From Planctomycetota bacterium (GTDB lineage: Bacteria; Planctomycetota; GCA-002687715; DRQF01): a stretch of DNA of 64,000 bases. The stretch is taken from assembly GCA_020639295.1 (NCBI GenBank), contig JACKGY010000004.1, positions 558,001 through 622,000 of the forward strand, read 5' to 3'. The notes beneath the pieces were generated by a model. It saw nothing but the letters and a program-made list of their open reading frames with translations. It was not told where the DNA came from and made no database searches. The translations under genes were made by a program, and so were the position numbers. Of this stretch, positions 46,884-55,511 are shown piece by piece; the first letter of the stretch is position 1; every line of letters begins with the position of its first letter.

Positions 46884-49800
46884 ATGAGAAGCCGGCCACG
46901 AGCCGCGGCAGCCGCGTTGCTGCTGGTCACCGCCCTGTTCCTCGTCCTGTTCTCAGCTGGCCTGCGGGCCCAGCATCCGCTGACCCCGCCGGTGAATCCC
47001 GCCGACGTCGTGCCGCCCGGGCTGCCGTTGACGCCGATCGCGAGCCTGCCGCCCGGCACGGTCTATGGCCACTACCTCGATGGCGACGGCATCGGCACCT
47101 TGCCGGGGACCACGGACCTGGATCGGCACATCGTGATGCTGTCTCCCGGGGCCGGCGTCACCGCCAACGGCGCCGGGCTGATCTACATCGACAGCTCCGG
47201 CTTCCGCTCGCACGACACGGGCTACTGGCAGGATCCCGACGGCGACGTGCGTCAATTCAATCCCTACCTGGCCGCCGGCTACCACGTCTTCATCCTCTGC
47301 CACCCCGACGGCAAGGACTTCTACGAGTCGGTCTCGACGCCCACGCGACAGCCGACGGACACGCACGAGCCCTGGGTGATCCCCGAGATCCAGGAGTACC
47401 TGCTCTACTCGATCTACAAGGTGAAGCAGCTCCATGACGGTGTTCCCGCCGGCGAGACCCTGCTCACCAAGTGGGCGATCCGGGGCGGCAGCGCCGGCGC
47501 CTATCTGGCCCTCAACCTCGGTCTCACCGATCCGACCTACCAGTATCAGGACGGTTTCGGCGTCACCACCGGCGTCGACGCGATCATCGCCGGCGTCCCG
47601 GGTTGCGATCTGCTCAACTACCGCTTTCCGGGCGACTACGGCGGCGTCTATCGTTTCGCCGCCGGGATCTTCCATCCCGACTACTCGGGCCTCGGGGGCA
47701 GCACCCTGCCGGCGCCGACCTATCCGCCGATTCCTCATCATCTCCACGACAAGCAGCTGCCCGGGACGATCGCCTGGCCGCTCGCCGCGGACGTCGCCAG
47801 CTTCTACGTCGTCAGTTCCGAGTCCCTCCTGCCGCTCCATGCCTCCTTCCCGGAGGAATGCCTGACCGTGCCCTTCGCGGCCCTCAACGGGACGCGCATG
47901 ACGCTGGCGCAGGTCGGCGACCCCGCGCAGCTCATGAACCATCTGTCGACCACCAACACCGTAGCCGTCAACCAGGCGGCCATGGCGAGCGCGTCGATCT
48001 ACCAGCCGGCCATCCCGGCCAGCGTCCTGACTTACGTCGGGACCAATGACCTGCTGTCCAAGTTCAGTGCCAACGACCCCCCGGTCCTGCATCTCTGGGG
48101 CACGAGGGACTTCATCCAGTACGAGTATCAGCAGACGCTGATCTCGGCCCAGGCGACGGCGGCCGGCATCGACTACCGACCGATTCCGCGCCCGGGCCTC
48201 GGCCACGGCTGGCGCGACATCGACGGCGAGGACGAGGCCGAGCTGATCGCCTTCCTCGACGACGTCCTCCTCGGGTTGCCCGATGCCGATCGCGATCGAC
48301 TCCCCGACGTCCTCGACGCCGACGACACCCTGCCGGACCAGGACGGTGACGGTCAGAACGACCTCGCCGAATACGGCCAGGGGACCTGGGATCAGGACGC
48401 CACCAGCGTGTTCCGGATCGATGCCTTCCTCTACTCCCTGAACGCGACGACCGGCAACTGGGACATCGAACTCCGCTTCAATGTGCCGCCGAACGTGCAG
48501 AGCACGCCGGTCGTGCTCCAGGAGTGCGCGGAGCTGGCGCGGCGCGACGTCGTGGTCACGCCGCTGGGCTCCTTCGAGGGTCGTCCGATCTGGGAGCCGC
48601 TGTGGGCCGACGCGAACCCCATCGGTCTGGTCTACACGGCACCCGGCGGCACGGTGACCTACCACCGGCTCAACTTCTCGATCACGCCGGCGATGGCGGT
48701 GAAGAACTTCTACCGTCTCGGTCTGGCCACGCCGGCCGGCGGCTTCGTGACCGTCGTCACCGAGCCGATCGGCATCCGCCAGGGACGCATCGTCCGCTCG
48801 ACGACCGGCACCGTCGTCAACCATCTCGCTCCCGCCTTCGAGCGCCAGTCGCTGGGGCGGACCCTGGTCGGCTCGGCGACCCAGAATGCCGTCGACCCCC
48901 TGCTCTGTGACCTGCTCTTCTACAACGCCGGGCAGGGCGCGCCGGCCTTCGCGCTCAACGGCGTGAATCCGGGTCCCGACCCCAATCTGGGGACCACCTT
49001 CACCAACTGCTCGAACTATCGCTACTACCTGAAGGTGGAGGACGACGAGTCGGTGAGCCGACCGACCGCGATCCCCGACGAGCGTGGCCTGGAAGGGCAC
49101 TGGTGGTTCGTCGACGGCGTCACCACCAGCGGTGGCGCGCTCACGGGCCTGAGCGTTCGCGAGCGGGCGCTGCCGGGGACGGCGCTCACGCGCGCCGACC
49201 AGATGACCGGGCAGGGGCAGTCGGTGTCGATCAGGCCCCTCGTGTCCCTGGCTGACCTGTTCGCTCCCTACCGCAATCCCGCCAATCCGAACCAGTGGCG
49301 GGCCTACGACTCCACCATCGGGGCGGCGAGCCACGCCGCCACGCCCTTCCACATCGGCGACAAGATCATCTTCGTGAAGCGCGACCACGTCACCTTGAAC
49401 TTCAGCCTCTCGGGCACGCAGCCGACCACGCCGCCGCTTCTCACGCTCCAGTTCCAGTCGACTGCTTCACGGGACTGGGGCAAGTGGTGCGTGGCCGGAA
49501 CCACGACCGCGCGCAACCTCGACGACCTCCGCTTCCGCCCGGACGAGGCCGTCCAGTACCTGGCCGTGGCCTATGGCGGCGCGAGCCTCGACTCGAACTA
49601 CGTCGAGGCCGGCTTCGTCGCCACCGCCGACGTCGTCGCCTACCTGAATGCCGATGCGGGAGTCCCCTCGCCGACCAATCCGACGACGCCGAAGCACGGC
49701 CTCTGCCTGGTCGGCTGGCGCTTCCCCGAGCCCTCCTTCCTCCAGTCGCGGGCCTGTTCGGATGGGCGTTTCTTCCGCGACAATCCCTACCCGATCTCCG

Positions 49801-50174
49801 TCAACGGCGTCATCCCGGACGGCAGCCAGCGCGGCTCCCTGCTGTTCTGGTCGGATCCGGACTTCAGCGGCTATCTCGGTGACGACCCCTTCGCCTCGTC
49901 CGCCTGGGCGACCTTCGGCGAGCAGGATGGCGATCACGCCTACTTCTTCGACCCGATGCCCTCGGTGCGGGGCCTCCGGGTCTACGGCGGCAATCTCGAG
50001 CTCTACGACAACCGGCACCCGCTGACCGGCGATGCCTCGCCGATCGTGGATCGTCAGTTCCTTCCGGGCCGTGGCTACGCCGTGCTGACCAACGACGCCA
50101 CGGGCACCGACCCCGTTCCGGTGGGGGAGGAGATCCGCGAGTGGCGCCTGCGTCGGCCCTATCGCAAGCCCTGA
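46884..50174 (+). CDS. Large secreted protein with alpha/beta-hydrolase-like and calcium-loop regions
   Basis: This 1096-residue protein has a signal peptide (residues 1-33, ending AGLRAQ). The first 480 residues look like an alpha/beta hydrolase: IRGGSAGAYLALNLGLT has a GxSxG nucleophile elbow, LHLWGTRDF comes before an acidic residue, and PGLGHGWRD holds a candidate catalytic His. Then LPDADRDRLPDVLDADD and LPDQDGDGQNDLAEYG form calcium-binding loops of the thrombospondin-3/dockerin style. The C-terminal half (about 530-1096) has beta-rich segments without a known family. AAGGAG nine bases before the ATG fixes the start. No cell-wall sorting signal is visible. It could be a secreted esterase or peptidase; substrate unknown. 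Confidence 0.7.
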   Translation: MRSRPRAAAAALLLVTALFLVLFSAGLRAQHPLTPPVNPADVVPPGLPLTPIASLPPGTVYGHYLDGDGIGTLPGTTDLDRHIVMLSPGAGVTANGAGLIYIDSSGFRSHDTGYWQDPDGDVRQFNPYLAAGYHVFILCHPDGKDFYESVSTPTRQPTDTHEPWVIPEIQEYLLYSIYKVKQLHDGVPAGETLLTKWAIRGGSAGAYLALNLGLTDPTYQYQDGFGVTTGVDAIIAGVPGCDLLNYRFPGDYGGVYRFAAGIFHPDYSGLGGSTLPAPTYPPIPHHLHDKQLPGTIAWPLAADVASFYVVSSESLLPLHASFPEECLTVPFAALNGTRMTLAQVGDPAQLMNHLSTTNTVAVNQAAMASASIYQPAIPASVLTYVGTNDLLSKFSANDPPVLHLWGTRDFIQYEYQQTLISAQATAAGIDYRPIPRPGLGHGWRDIDGEDEAELIAFLDDVLLGLPDADRDRLPDVLDADDTLPDQDGDGQNDLAEYGQGTWDQDATSVFRIDAFLYSLNATTGNWDIELRFNVPPNVQSTPVVLQECAELARRDVVVTPLGSFEGRPIWEPLWADANPIGLVYTAPGGTVTYHRLNFSITPAMAVKNFYRLGLATPAGGFVTVVTEPIGIRQGRIVRSTTGTVVNHLAPAFERQSLGRTLVGSATQNAVDPLLCDLLFYNAGQGAPAFALNGVNPGPDPNLGTTFTNCSNYRYYLKVEDDESVSRPTAIPDERGLEGHWWFVDGVTTSGGALTGLSVRERALPGTALTRADQMTGQGQSVSIRPLVSLADLFAPYRNPANPNQWRAYDSTIGAASHAATPFHIGDKIIFVKRDHVTLNFSLSGTQPTTPPLLTLQFQSTASRDWGKWCVAGTTTARNLDDLRFRPDEAVQYLAVAYGGASLDSNYVEAGFVATADVVAYLNADAGVPSPTNPTTPKHGLCLVGWRFPEPSFLQSRACSDGRFFRDNPYPISVNGVIPDGSQRGSLLFWSDPDFSGYLGDDPFASSAWATFGEQDGDHAYFFDPMPSVRGLRVYGGNLELYDNRHPLTGDASPIVDRQFLPGRGYAVLTNDATGTDPVPVGEEIREWRLRRPYRKP

Positions 50175-50244
50175 TCGTCGGCGCGGGCTCTCGGTCCTCG
50201 GAACGAGATCCCGCGCTCTTTCTCGTTCGCCGGCGAAAAGAAGC

Positions 50245-50273
50245 TTGCCGCGGCGAAGCGTGGCGGGTAGAAC
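50245..50273 (+). promoter_or_regulatory. Promoter of the lysine operon leader
   Basis: TTGCCG (50245-50250) and TAGAAC (50268-50273) are exactly 17 bp apart. Transcription should start at about 50280, at or next to the ATG of the 19-residue leader ORF, so the leader would be translated as a leaderless mRNA. The element lies upstream of the intrinsic terminator at 50378, as an attenuator needs. Confidence 0.55.
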
Positions 50274-50280
50274 CTGCGCC

Positions 50281-50340
50281 ATGAACGGACGGAATCTGAA
50301 AGCGAAGAAAGCCGACCAGCGACCCGTGAGGGCCGGTTAG
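50281..50340 (+). CDS. Candidate lysine-rich leader peptide of the LysW operon
   Basis: The ORF reads MNGRNLKAKKADQRPVRAG and ends TAG. Three of the four codons from position 7 are Lys (AAA, AAG, AAA), and the Arg codons include the rarer CGA and AGG. It begins at or beside the predicted transcription start and ends 37 bases before a strong intrinsic terminator, ahead of lysine biosynthesis genes. The Lys-codon region (CTGAAA 50296-50301, GAAAGC 50307-50312) can pair with GCTTTC (50343-50348) and TTTCAG (50352-50357), so a stalled ribosome would change the fold. I found no clear antiterminator, and so short an ORF can occur by chance. No other function suggested. Confidence 0.5.
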   Translation: MNGRNLKAKKADQRPVRAG

Positions 50341-50377
50341 CCGCTTTCCGTTTTCAGCTTCCCGAAAACAGATGCAG

Positions 50378-50409
50378 CCGCCAGGTCCTCGGACCTGGCG
50401 GTTTTTTTT
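50378..50409 (+). terminator. Strong intrinsic terminator/attenuator before the lysine operon
   Basis: CCGCCAGGTCC (50378-50388) and GGACCTGGCGG (50391-50401) form a perfect 11-bp stem. With the tight 2-base loop opened it becomes 10 bp with a CTCG tetraloop. Eight consecutive Ts follow (50402-50409), the longest T-run in a window that is otherwise very GC-rich. It lies 204 bp after the upstream hydrolase gene and 173 bp before the homocitrate synthase start. It can be either the terminator of that gene or the attenuator; the promoter and leader ORF between them favour the second. Confidence 0.85.
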
Positions 50410-50506
50410 CGTCTCGGCCTCGGGGCGGGTTCGCGAGCTGCGCGCGTTCCCGTCTCGGGGCTCTCGAGGCCCCGGTGATCCAGAAGGTCGGATCGGAGTG
50501 AAGGTC

Positions 50507-50614
50507 ATGAGCCAGAAACGCAAAGCCCTCGGCGTCGGTCGCGTCCGTTTCCCGATCCAGGTCCAGGCACCGGAGAATCCAGGTGATCCCCCCCAGACAG
50601 CCACTCATCGTTGA
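50507..50614 (+). CDS. Small ORF overlapping the start of homocitrate synthase
   Basis: This 35-residue ORF begins MSQKRKALGVGRVRFPIQVQ and has GGAG eight bases before the ATG. It ends at 50614, 32 bases into the homocitrate synthase gene in another frame. It is rich in Lys and Arg at the N-terminus (QKRK). It could be a second leader peptide or a coupling ORF that delivers ribosomes to the GTG at 50583. It could also be chance; no homology is recognised. Confidence 0.35.
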   Translation: MSQKRKALGVGRVRFPIQVQAPENPGDPPQTATHR

Positions 50615-51743
50615 CAGCACCCTCCGCGAGGGCGAGCAACATCCCGGCATCCACTGGAGCTCGTCCGACCGCCTCGTCATCGCCGAGGCCCTCGACGCCC
50701 TCGGCGTCGACCTGATCGAGATGCCGTCCCCCGCCGTGTCGGCCGTGGTCGCCGACGATCTCCGGCTGATCGCCGGCCGCGGCTTCGCCGCCCGCGTCGC
50801 CGCCCACGTGCGCTGCATACCGGCCGAACTCCAGGCCGCGGTCGACTGCGGCGCCCAGATCCTCCACGTCTACCTGGGTTCCTCGCCCCAGCTCAGGCTG
50901 AACGGTCACGGCCGCGACTGGCCGCGCATGTTCGAGCTGGTCCGCGAGGCCGGCGACGTGGTCCGGCGGACCGGCGTTCCGGCCCGCTTCAGCTGCGAGG
51001 ACGCCTTCCGGACCCCGCTGCCGGATCTGGCGCGGATCTTCCAGGTCGCCGAGGATGCCGGTTTCGAGCGCATCGGCCTGGCCGACACCATCGGCGTCGC
51101 CACGCCGGATCAGGTGCGCGAGACGGTCGCGGTCATGCGCCACGTGCTGCGCTGCGACATCGAGTTCCATGGTCACAACGACTCCGGCTGCGCGGTCGCC
51201 AACACCCATGCGGCCTTCCGCGCCGGCGCGACCCATCTCGACACCACGGTGCTCGGCATCGGCGAACGCAACGGCATCGCCCCGCTCGGGGACCTGCTGG
51301 CGCGGCTCTGGCTCGACGATCGGGGCATCGGCGAGCGCTACCGCCTGGAACTCCTGCCGGCGATCGCCGACCTGGTCGCCGGTCTCGCCGGCATCCCGGT
51401 GCCGCACACCGCCTGCGTCGGCAGCCGTCACGCCTTCACCCACAAGGCCGGGCCGCACGTCAAGGCGGTGATCTCGGACCCGAGCAGCTACGAGGCCCTG
51501 CCGCCGGAGGTCTTCGGGCGAACCCGGCGGATCGAGGTGGCCCATCGCCTGGTGGGTCATCACGCCATCGCCCACCGGGCCGAACACCTCGGCCTGGATC
51601 TCAGCGCCGAGGGATTGAGGGCCGCCACCCAGGCGGCGAAGGAACTCGCCGATCGCGGCGGGCTCGACGAGATCGCGCTCGACGCCCTGCTCATCGAGCG
51701 GGCGCGGGTGGAACGGGAGAACGTCCATGGCCAGCTTGGCTGA
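50583..51743 (+). CDS. hcs: Homocitrate synthase
   Basis: First step of the alpha-aminoadipate route: acetyl-CoA plus 2-oxoglutarate gives homocitrate. The 386-residue protein has the catalytic N-terminal motif VDSTLREGEQ, SCEDAFRTPLPDL, and the HxH metal site in FHGHNDSGCAVANTHAAFRAG followed by ERNGIAPLG. These match homocitrate synthase more than isopropylmalate synthase, and neighbours settle the role. The start is GTG with GGAG seven bases ahead. The end overlaps homoaconitase by 17 bp. Confidence 0.9.
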   Translation: MIPPRQPLIVDSTLREGEQHPGIHWSSSDRLVIAEALDALGVDLIEMPSPAVSAVVADDLRLIAGRGFAARVAAHVRCIPAELQAAVDCGAQILHVYLGSSPQLRLNGHGRDWPRMFELVREAGDVVRRTGVPARFSCEDAFRTPLPDLARIFQVAEDAGFERIGLADTIGVATPDQVRETVAVMRHVLRCDIEFHGHNDSGCAVANTHAAFRAGATHLDTTVLGIGERNGIAPLGDLLARLWLDDRGIGERYRLELLPAIADLVAGLAGIPVPHTACVGSRHAFTHKAGPHVKAVISDPSSYEALPPEVFGRTRRIEVAHRLVGHHAIAHRAEHLGLDLSAEGLRAATQAAKELADRGGLDEIALDALLIERARVERENVHGQLG

Positions 51744-52974
51744 GAAGATCCTCGGGCGCGCGGTCGGTCGCGGCCTGCGCCCGGGCGAGGTGGTCGAGGT
51801 GACCGCGCAGCGCATCATGGTCCACGACAGCATTGCTCCGGCGGTGCGTCGCATCCTGACGGCGAACCTGGGCCACGACCGCCCGCTTCATCCGGAGCGC
51901 ATGGCGGTGGTCATCGACCACGTGGCCCCGGCGGCCAACCTGGCGACCGCCGAGTCGCAGCGCGACCTGCGTGGCTGGGTCGCCGCCAACGGCATCCGCG
52001 ACTTCCATGACGCGGGCGACGGCATCGCCCATCAGCTGCTGATCGAGGACCGGATCGCCCGGCCCGGCGAGATCGTGATCGGCAGCGACTCGCATTCGAC
52101 CTCCTACGGCGCCGTCTGCGCCTTCGGCACCGGTATGGGCGCGACCGACATCGCTCTGGCGGTCGCGACCGGCAGGACCTGGTTCAGGGTTCCCGAGACC
52201 ATCCGGATCGAAGTAACGGGTTCCTTCGGTCCGGGGGTGGGAGCCAAGGATCTGGCCCTCACGGTGACGGGCCGCCTCGGCGCGGACGGCGCCATCTATT
52301 CCGCGCTCGAGTACCGGGGCGTCGCGGCGCTCTCGGTGGCCGAACGCACGACGCTCGCCAGCATGGCGGTGGAGGCGGGCGCCAAAGTCGGGCTCGTCCA
52401 CCCCGAAGGCCTGCCGGCCGAACAGGCAGCCCCGGACTGGCTCCTCGCCGACGACGACCACGAACCGCGCGGTCGGCGGCTCGAGATCGATCTCGATCGC
52501 CTCGAGCCGATGCTCGCCCGGCCCGGGCGGGTCGACGACGTGGCCCCGATCTCGGAGTTCGAGGGGCGGGCGGTGGACGTGGTCTACGTCGGCACCTGCA
52601 CCAACGGCCGGCACGAGGACATCGCCCGCGTCGCCGGGCTCCTGCGCGGCCGTCGGGTCGCGGCCGGCACCCGGCTGATCGTGGTCCCGGCCTCGCGCGC
52701 CAGCATGGCCGCGGCGGTCGCCGACGGCAGCATCGCCACGCTCCTCGAGGCCGGTGCGGTGATCGGTCCACCCGGCTGCGGCGCCTGCATCGGCCGGCAC
52801 ATGGGCGTCCTCGCCGCCGGCGAGGTCTGCCTGTTCACCGGCAACCGCAACTTCCGCGGCCGCATGGGTTCGCCGGAGGCCGAGATCTACCTCGGTTCGC
52901 CGGAGGTCGCGGCCGCCACCGCCGTCGCCGGTCGCCTCGGCGACCCGCGCGCGATCCTGGAGGTGATCTGCTGA
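51727..52974 (+). CDS. hacA: Homoaconitase large subunit
   Basis: It converts homocitrate to homoisocitrate with a [4Fe-4S] cluster. The 415 residues show GSDSHSTSYGAVCAFGTGMG, VGTCTNGRHEDI and PPGCGACIGRHMGV, supplying the three cluster Cys residues. The length is as in two-subunit IPM isomerase/homoaconitase large subunits. It overlaps hcs by 17 bp and shares one base with hacB. Confidence 0.9.
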   Translation: MASLAEKILGRAVGRGLRPGEVVEVTAQRIMVHDSIAPAVRRILTANLGHDRPLHPERMAVVIDHVAPAANLATAESQRDLRGWVAANGIRDFHDAGDGIAHQLLIEDRIARPGEIVIGSDSHSTSYGAVCAFGTGMGATDIALAVATGRTWFRVPETIRIEVTGSFGPGVGAKDLALTVTGRLGADGAIYSALEYRGVAALSVAERTTLASMAVEAGAKVGLVHPEGLPAEQAAPDWLLADDDHEPRGRRLEIDLDRLEPMLARPGRVDDVAPISEFEGRAVDVVYVGTCTNGRHEDIARVAGLLRGRRVAAGTRLIVVPASRASMAAAVADGSIATLLEAGAVIGPPGCGACIGRHMGVLAAGEVCLFTGNRNFRGRMGSPEAEIYLGSPEVAAATAVAGRLGDPRAILEVIC

Positions 52975-53453
52975 TGGCGAGGATCTGGAGCTTCGGCAGC
53001 GACGTGGACACCGATCAGATCGTCCCCGGTCGCTACGCCCCCTACATGACCCGTGACGAGGAGCTGGGGCGCTACGCCTTCATCGAGGCCCGCCCGGACT
53101 TCGCCGCCGCCGTCCGTCCCGGCGATCTGATCGTCGCCGGCCCCAACTTCGGCTGCGGTTCCTCGCGCGAGTACGCCGCCCAGGCCCTGCACCTGACCGG
53201 ACTGGCCGGGATCTTCGCGCCCAGCTTCGCGCGGATCTTCTACCGCAACGCCGCCAACCTCGGGCTCCGGCTGTTCGAGGCCGATCTGCGCGAGGAACTC
53301 GGCGACGGCGAGGAGGTCGACTTCGACTTCGAGGGCCGGGTGATCCGCGCCGGTGGTCGCGAGCTGGCGATCGAGGAACCGCCCGAACTCCTGCTCCGGG
53401 CCTGGCAGGCCGGCGGGCTGGCCGCGCTGCTCTTCGCGGAGGCCCGTCGATGA
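52974..53453 (+). CDS. hacB: Homoaconitase small subunit
   Basis: This 159-residue swivel subunit has FGSDVDTDQIVPGRYAPYMT at the N-terminus and NFGCGSSREYAAQAL in the middle. The substrate-recognition loop reads YAPYM after GR, which differs from the YLRT-like loop of leucine-pathway isomerases, consistent with homocitrate use. It forms the complete enzyme with hacA. Confidence 0.88.
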   Translation: MARIWSFGSDVDTDQIVPGRYAPYMTRDEELGRYAFIEARPDFAAAVRPGDLIVAGPNFGCGSSREYAAQALHLTGLAGIFAPSFARIFYRNAANLGLRLFEADLREELGDGEEVDFDFEGRVIRAGGRELAIEEPPELLLRAWQAGGLAALLFAEARR

Positions 53454-54496
53454 GCTTCCGCATCGGTCTGGTGCCGGGCGACGGCATCGGCGTCGAGGTG
53501 GTGGCCGCCGCGCGTCCGCTCCTCGACCGGCTGTTGCCCGGCGCGGAGCTGCTCGAGCGGCAACTCGGCTTCGGACGCTGGCAGCGGGACGGCGTCGCCT
53601 TCGACCAGGAGGATCTCGACCTGCTCGCCGGCTGCGACGCGATCCTGCTCGGCGCGGTGGGTTCACCCTCGGGGCCGGCGCCCGGCTATGCGAGTCCGGT
53701 GGTGGCCCTGCGTCGCCACCTCGGCCTCTTCGCCACCGTCCGACCGGCGCGCCTGCCGGAGGCGGGCGTCGACCTGGTCGTCCTGCGCGAGACCAGCGAA
53801 GGGCTCTATTCCGGACTCGAGCACAGCGATGGTGAACGCGCCGAGTGCCGCCGCGTCGTGACCCGGGCCGGCTGCGAGCGCTTCCTGCGCTTCTGCCGCG
53901 GCTGGGTCGAAAGCCGGGGCCGGCGGCGCGTGACCCTGGTCCACAAGGCCAACGTGCTGCGCGAGACCTGTGGCCTCTTTCGCCAGGTGGCGCTCGAGGT
54001 CTTCGCGGGCGCGGCCTTCGCCGTCGACGAGATGCTGGTGGACTCGGCGGCCTACCGGCTGGCGCGCGATCCGCGCGCCTTCGACGTCATCGTCACCACG
54101 AACCTCTTCGGCGACATCCTCTCCGATCTGGCCGCGGCCTTCGCGGGCGGGCTGGGCCTGGCGGCCTCGGCCAGCCTCGGGGTCGACCAGGCGCTGTTCG
54201 AGCCGGTGCACGGCAGCGCGCCCGACATCGCCGGCCGCGGTCTCGCCAACCCGCTGGCCACCTTCCGGGCGCTCGAGTTCCTGCTCGAGCGCCTCGAGCG
54301 TCCGCGGGAGGCGGCGGCCCTCGGCGCCGCGCTCGACCGGGTCCTGGTCGCCGGTCCGGCCACGCCCGATCGTGGTGGTCGCGCCACCACCGCCGAGGTC
54401 GGCGCGGCCGTCCTCGCCGCCATCGAAGACATCGAGGTCGAGTCGATCTCGGTTCCCGTTACCCCACGAAACCTGATCCATGGAGAAGAAGAATGA
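53450..54496 (+). CDS. hicd: Homoisocitrate dehydrogenase
   Basis: It oxidatively decarboxylates homoisocitrate to 2-oxoadipate with NAD+. The 348-residue protein of the beta-decarboxylating dehydrogenase family has LVPGDGIGVEVV, the substrate-determining helix SPVVALRRHLGLFATVRPAR, ETSEGLYSGLEH, the Lys-Asn pair VHKANVLRET, NLFGDILSDLAAAFAGGLG, and the NAD loop EPVHGSAPDIAGRG. RHLGLFATVRP is more like homoisocitrate than isopropylmalate dehydrogenase. Overlaps hacB and lysW by 4 bp each. Confidence 0.9.
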   Translation: MSFRIGLVPGDGIGVEVVAAARPLLDRLLPGAELLERQLGFGRWQRDGVAFDQEDLDLLAGCDAILLGAVGSPSGPAPGYASPVVALRRHLGLFATVRPARLPEAGVDLVVLRETSEGLYSGLEHSDGERAECRRVVTRAGCERFLRFCRGWVESRGRRRVTLVHKANVLRETCGLFRQVALEVFAGAAFAVDEMLVDSAAYRLARDPRAFDVIVTTNLFGDILSDLAAAFAGGLGLAASASLGVDQALFEPVHGSAPDIAGRGLANPLATFRALEFLLERLERPREAAALGAALDRVLVAGPATPDRGGRATTAEVGAAVLAAIEDIEVESISVPVTPRNLIHGEEE

Positions 54497-54657
54497 GCGA
54501 TTGCATCGAGTGCGGTGGCAGCATCCGGCTGCCCGAGAATCCCATGGTGGGCGAGGTCCTCGCCTGCGCGTCCTGCGGCATCGAGCTCGAGGTGGCCGGG
54601 CTGAGTCCGCTGCAGCTCCAGCTCGCGCCCGAGATCGACGAGGACTGGGGCGAATGA
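54493..54657 (+). CDS. lysW: Amino-group carrier protein LysW
   Basis: This 54-residue acidic carrier protects the amino group of alpha-aminoadipate on its C-terminal Glu. It has two zinc-binding pairs, CIECGG and CASCG, and ends exactly EDWGE, the universal LysW tail, whose last Glu forms the isopeptide bond. It starts with an ATGA overlap after hicd and overlaps lysX by 4 bp, so translation is fully coupled. Confidence 0.95.
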   Translation: MSDCIECGGSIRLPENPMVGEVLACASCGIELEVAGLSPLQLQLAPEIDEDWGE

Positions 54658-55511
54658 GGCCACGCATCGCGGTCAGCTTCAGCCGCATCCGGCTGGAGGA
54701 CAAGATGATCCTCGAGGAGTTCGCCGCCCGCGGCCTCGAGGTCGATCGGATCGACGACGGCGACGTGATCTGGTCGCTGCAGGATCGCCAGCCGCGCTGG
54801 GACCTGCTGCTCGATCGGTCGCTCGGCTTCGGCCGGGCGCGGGCGACCGCGCAGATCCTGGAGAGCCGCGGCGTCCTCTGCGTCAACTCGGCGCGGACCG
54901 TGGCGATCTGCGGCGACAAGCTCGCCGCCCAGGTCGCGATCGAGGCCGCCGGCGTGCCGACGCCGGCGACCCGGGTCGCCTTCTCGCGCGAGGCGGCGCT
55001 CGCGGCCGCCGAGGAGCTGGGCTACCCGGTGGTGATCAAGCCCACGGTCGGGTCCTGGGGACGGCTCGTCGCCCGGCTCAACGATCGCGACGCGGCCGAG
55101 GCCGTGCTCGAGGATCGCGAGCTGCTCGGCAACTGGACCCACCACGTCTACTACCTGCAGAAGCTGGTCGACAAGCCCGGGCGCGACATCCGCCTGTTCG
55201 TGATCGGCGGCCGCGCGGTCGCCGCGGTCTATCGGGTCTCGGAGCACTGGATCACCAACACCGCGCGCGGCGGCCGCACCGAGAACTGTCCGGTCGACGA
55301 TCGCCTGGCCGAGTTCGGCCGGCTGTGCGCGTCGGCCTGCGGCGCCGAGATCCTGGCGGTCGACCTGGTCGAGGACCGTGAAGGCGCGCTCTACGTGCTC
55401 GAGCTGAACCACTCGATGGAGTTCCGCAACAGCGTGGCGCCCACCGGCGTGAACATCCCGGGCCTCGTGGTCGATCACCTGTTGCAGCTGGCGACGGAGC
55501 GCGGGTCATGA
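54654..55511 (+). CDS. lysX: LysW-alpha-aminoadipate ligase
   Basis: This ATP-grasp ligase of 285 residues joins the amino group of alpha-aminoadipate to the C-terminal Glu of LysW. It has VVIKPTVGSWGRLVARLND, HVYYLQKLVDKPGRDIRLFV, WITNTARGGRTENC and ELNHSMEFRNSVAPTGVNI, all in the LysX/ArgX order. Whether it also accepts glutamate (ArgX activity) cannot be told from sequence. It overlaps its neighbours by 4 bp on each side. Confidence 0.92.
   Translation: MRPRIAVSFSRIRLEDKMILEEFAARGLEVDRIDDGDVIWSLQDRQPRWDLLLDRSLGFGRARATAQILESRGVLCVNSARTVAICGDKLAAQVAIEAAGVPTPATRVAFSREAALAAAEELGYPVVIKPTVGSWGRLVARLNDRDAAEAVLEDRELLGNWTHHVYYLQKLVDKPGRDIRLFVIGGRAVAAVYRVSEHWITNTARGGRTENCPVDDRLAEFGRLCASACGAEILAVDLVEDREGALYVLELNHSMEFRNSVAPTGVNIPGLVVDHLLQLATERGS

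Noticed and set aside
50175..50582. Lysine riboswitch (L-box) before the lysine operon
   Set aside because: The leader before the terminator is too short and lacks the five-helix junction; a leader peptide plus terminator fits better.
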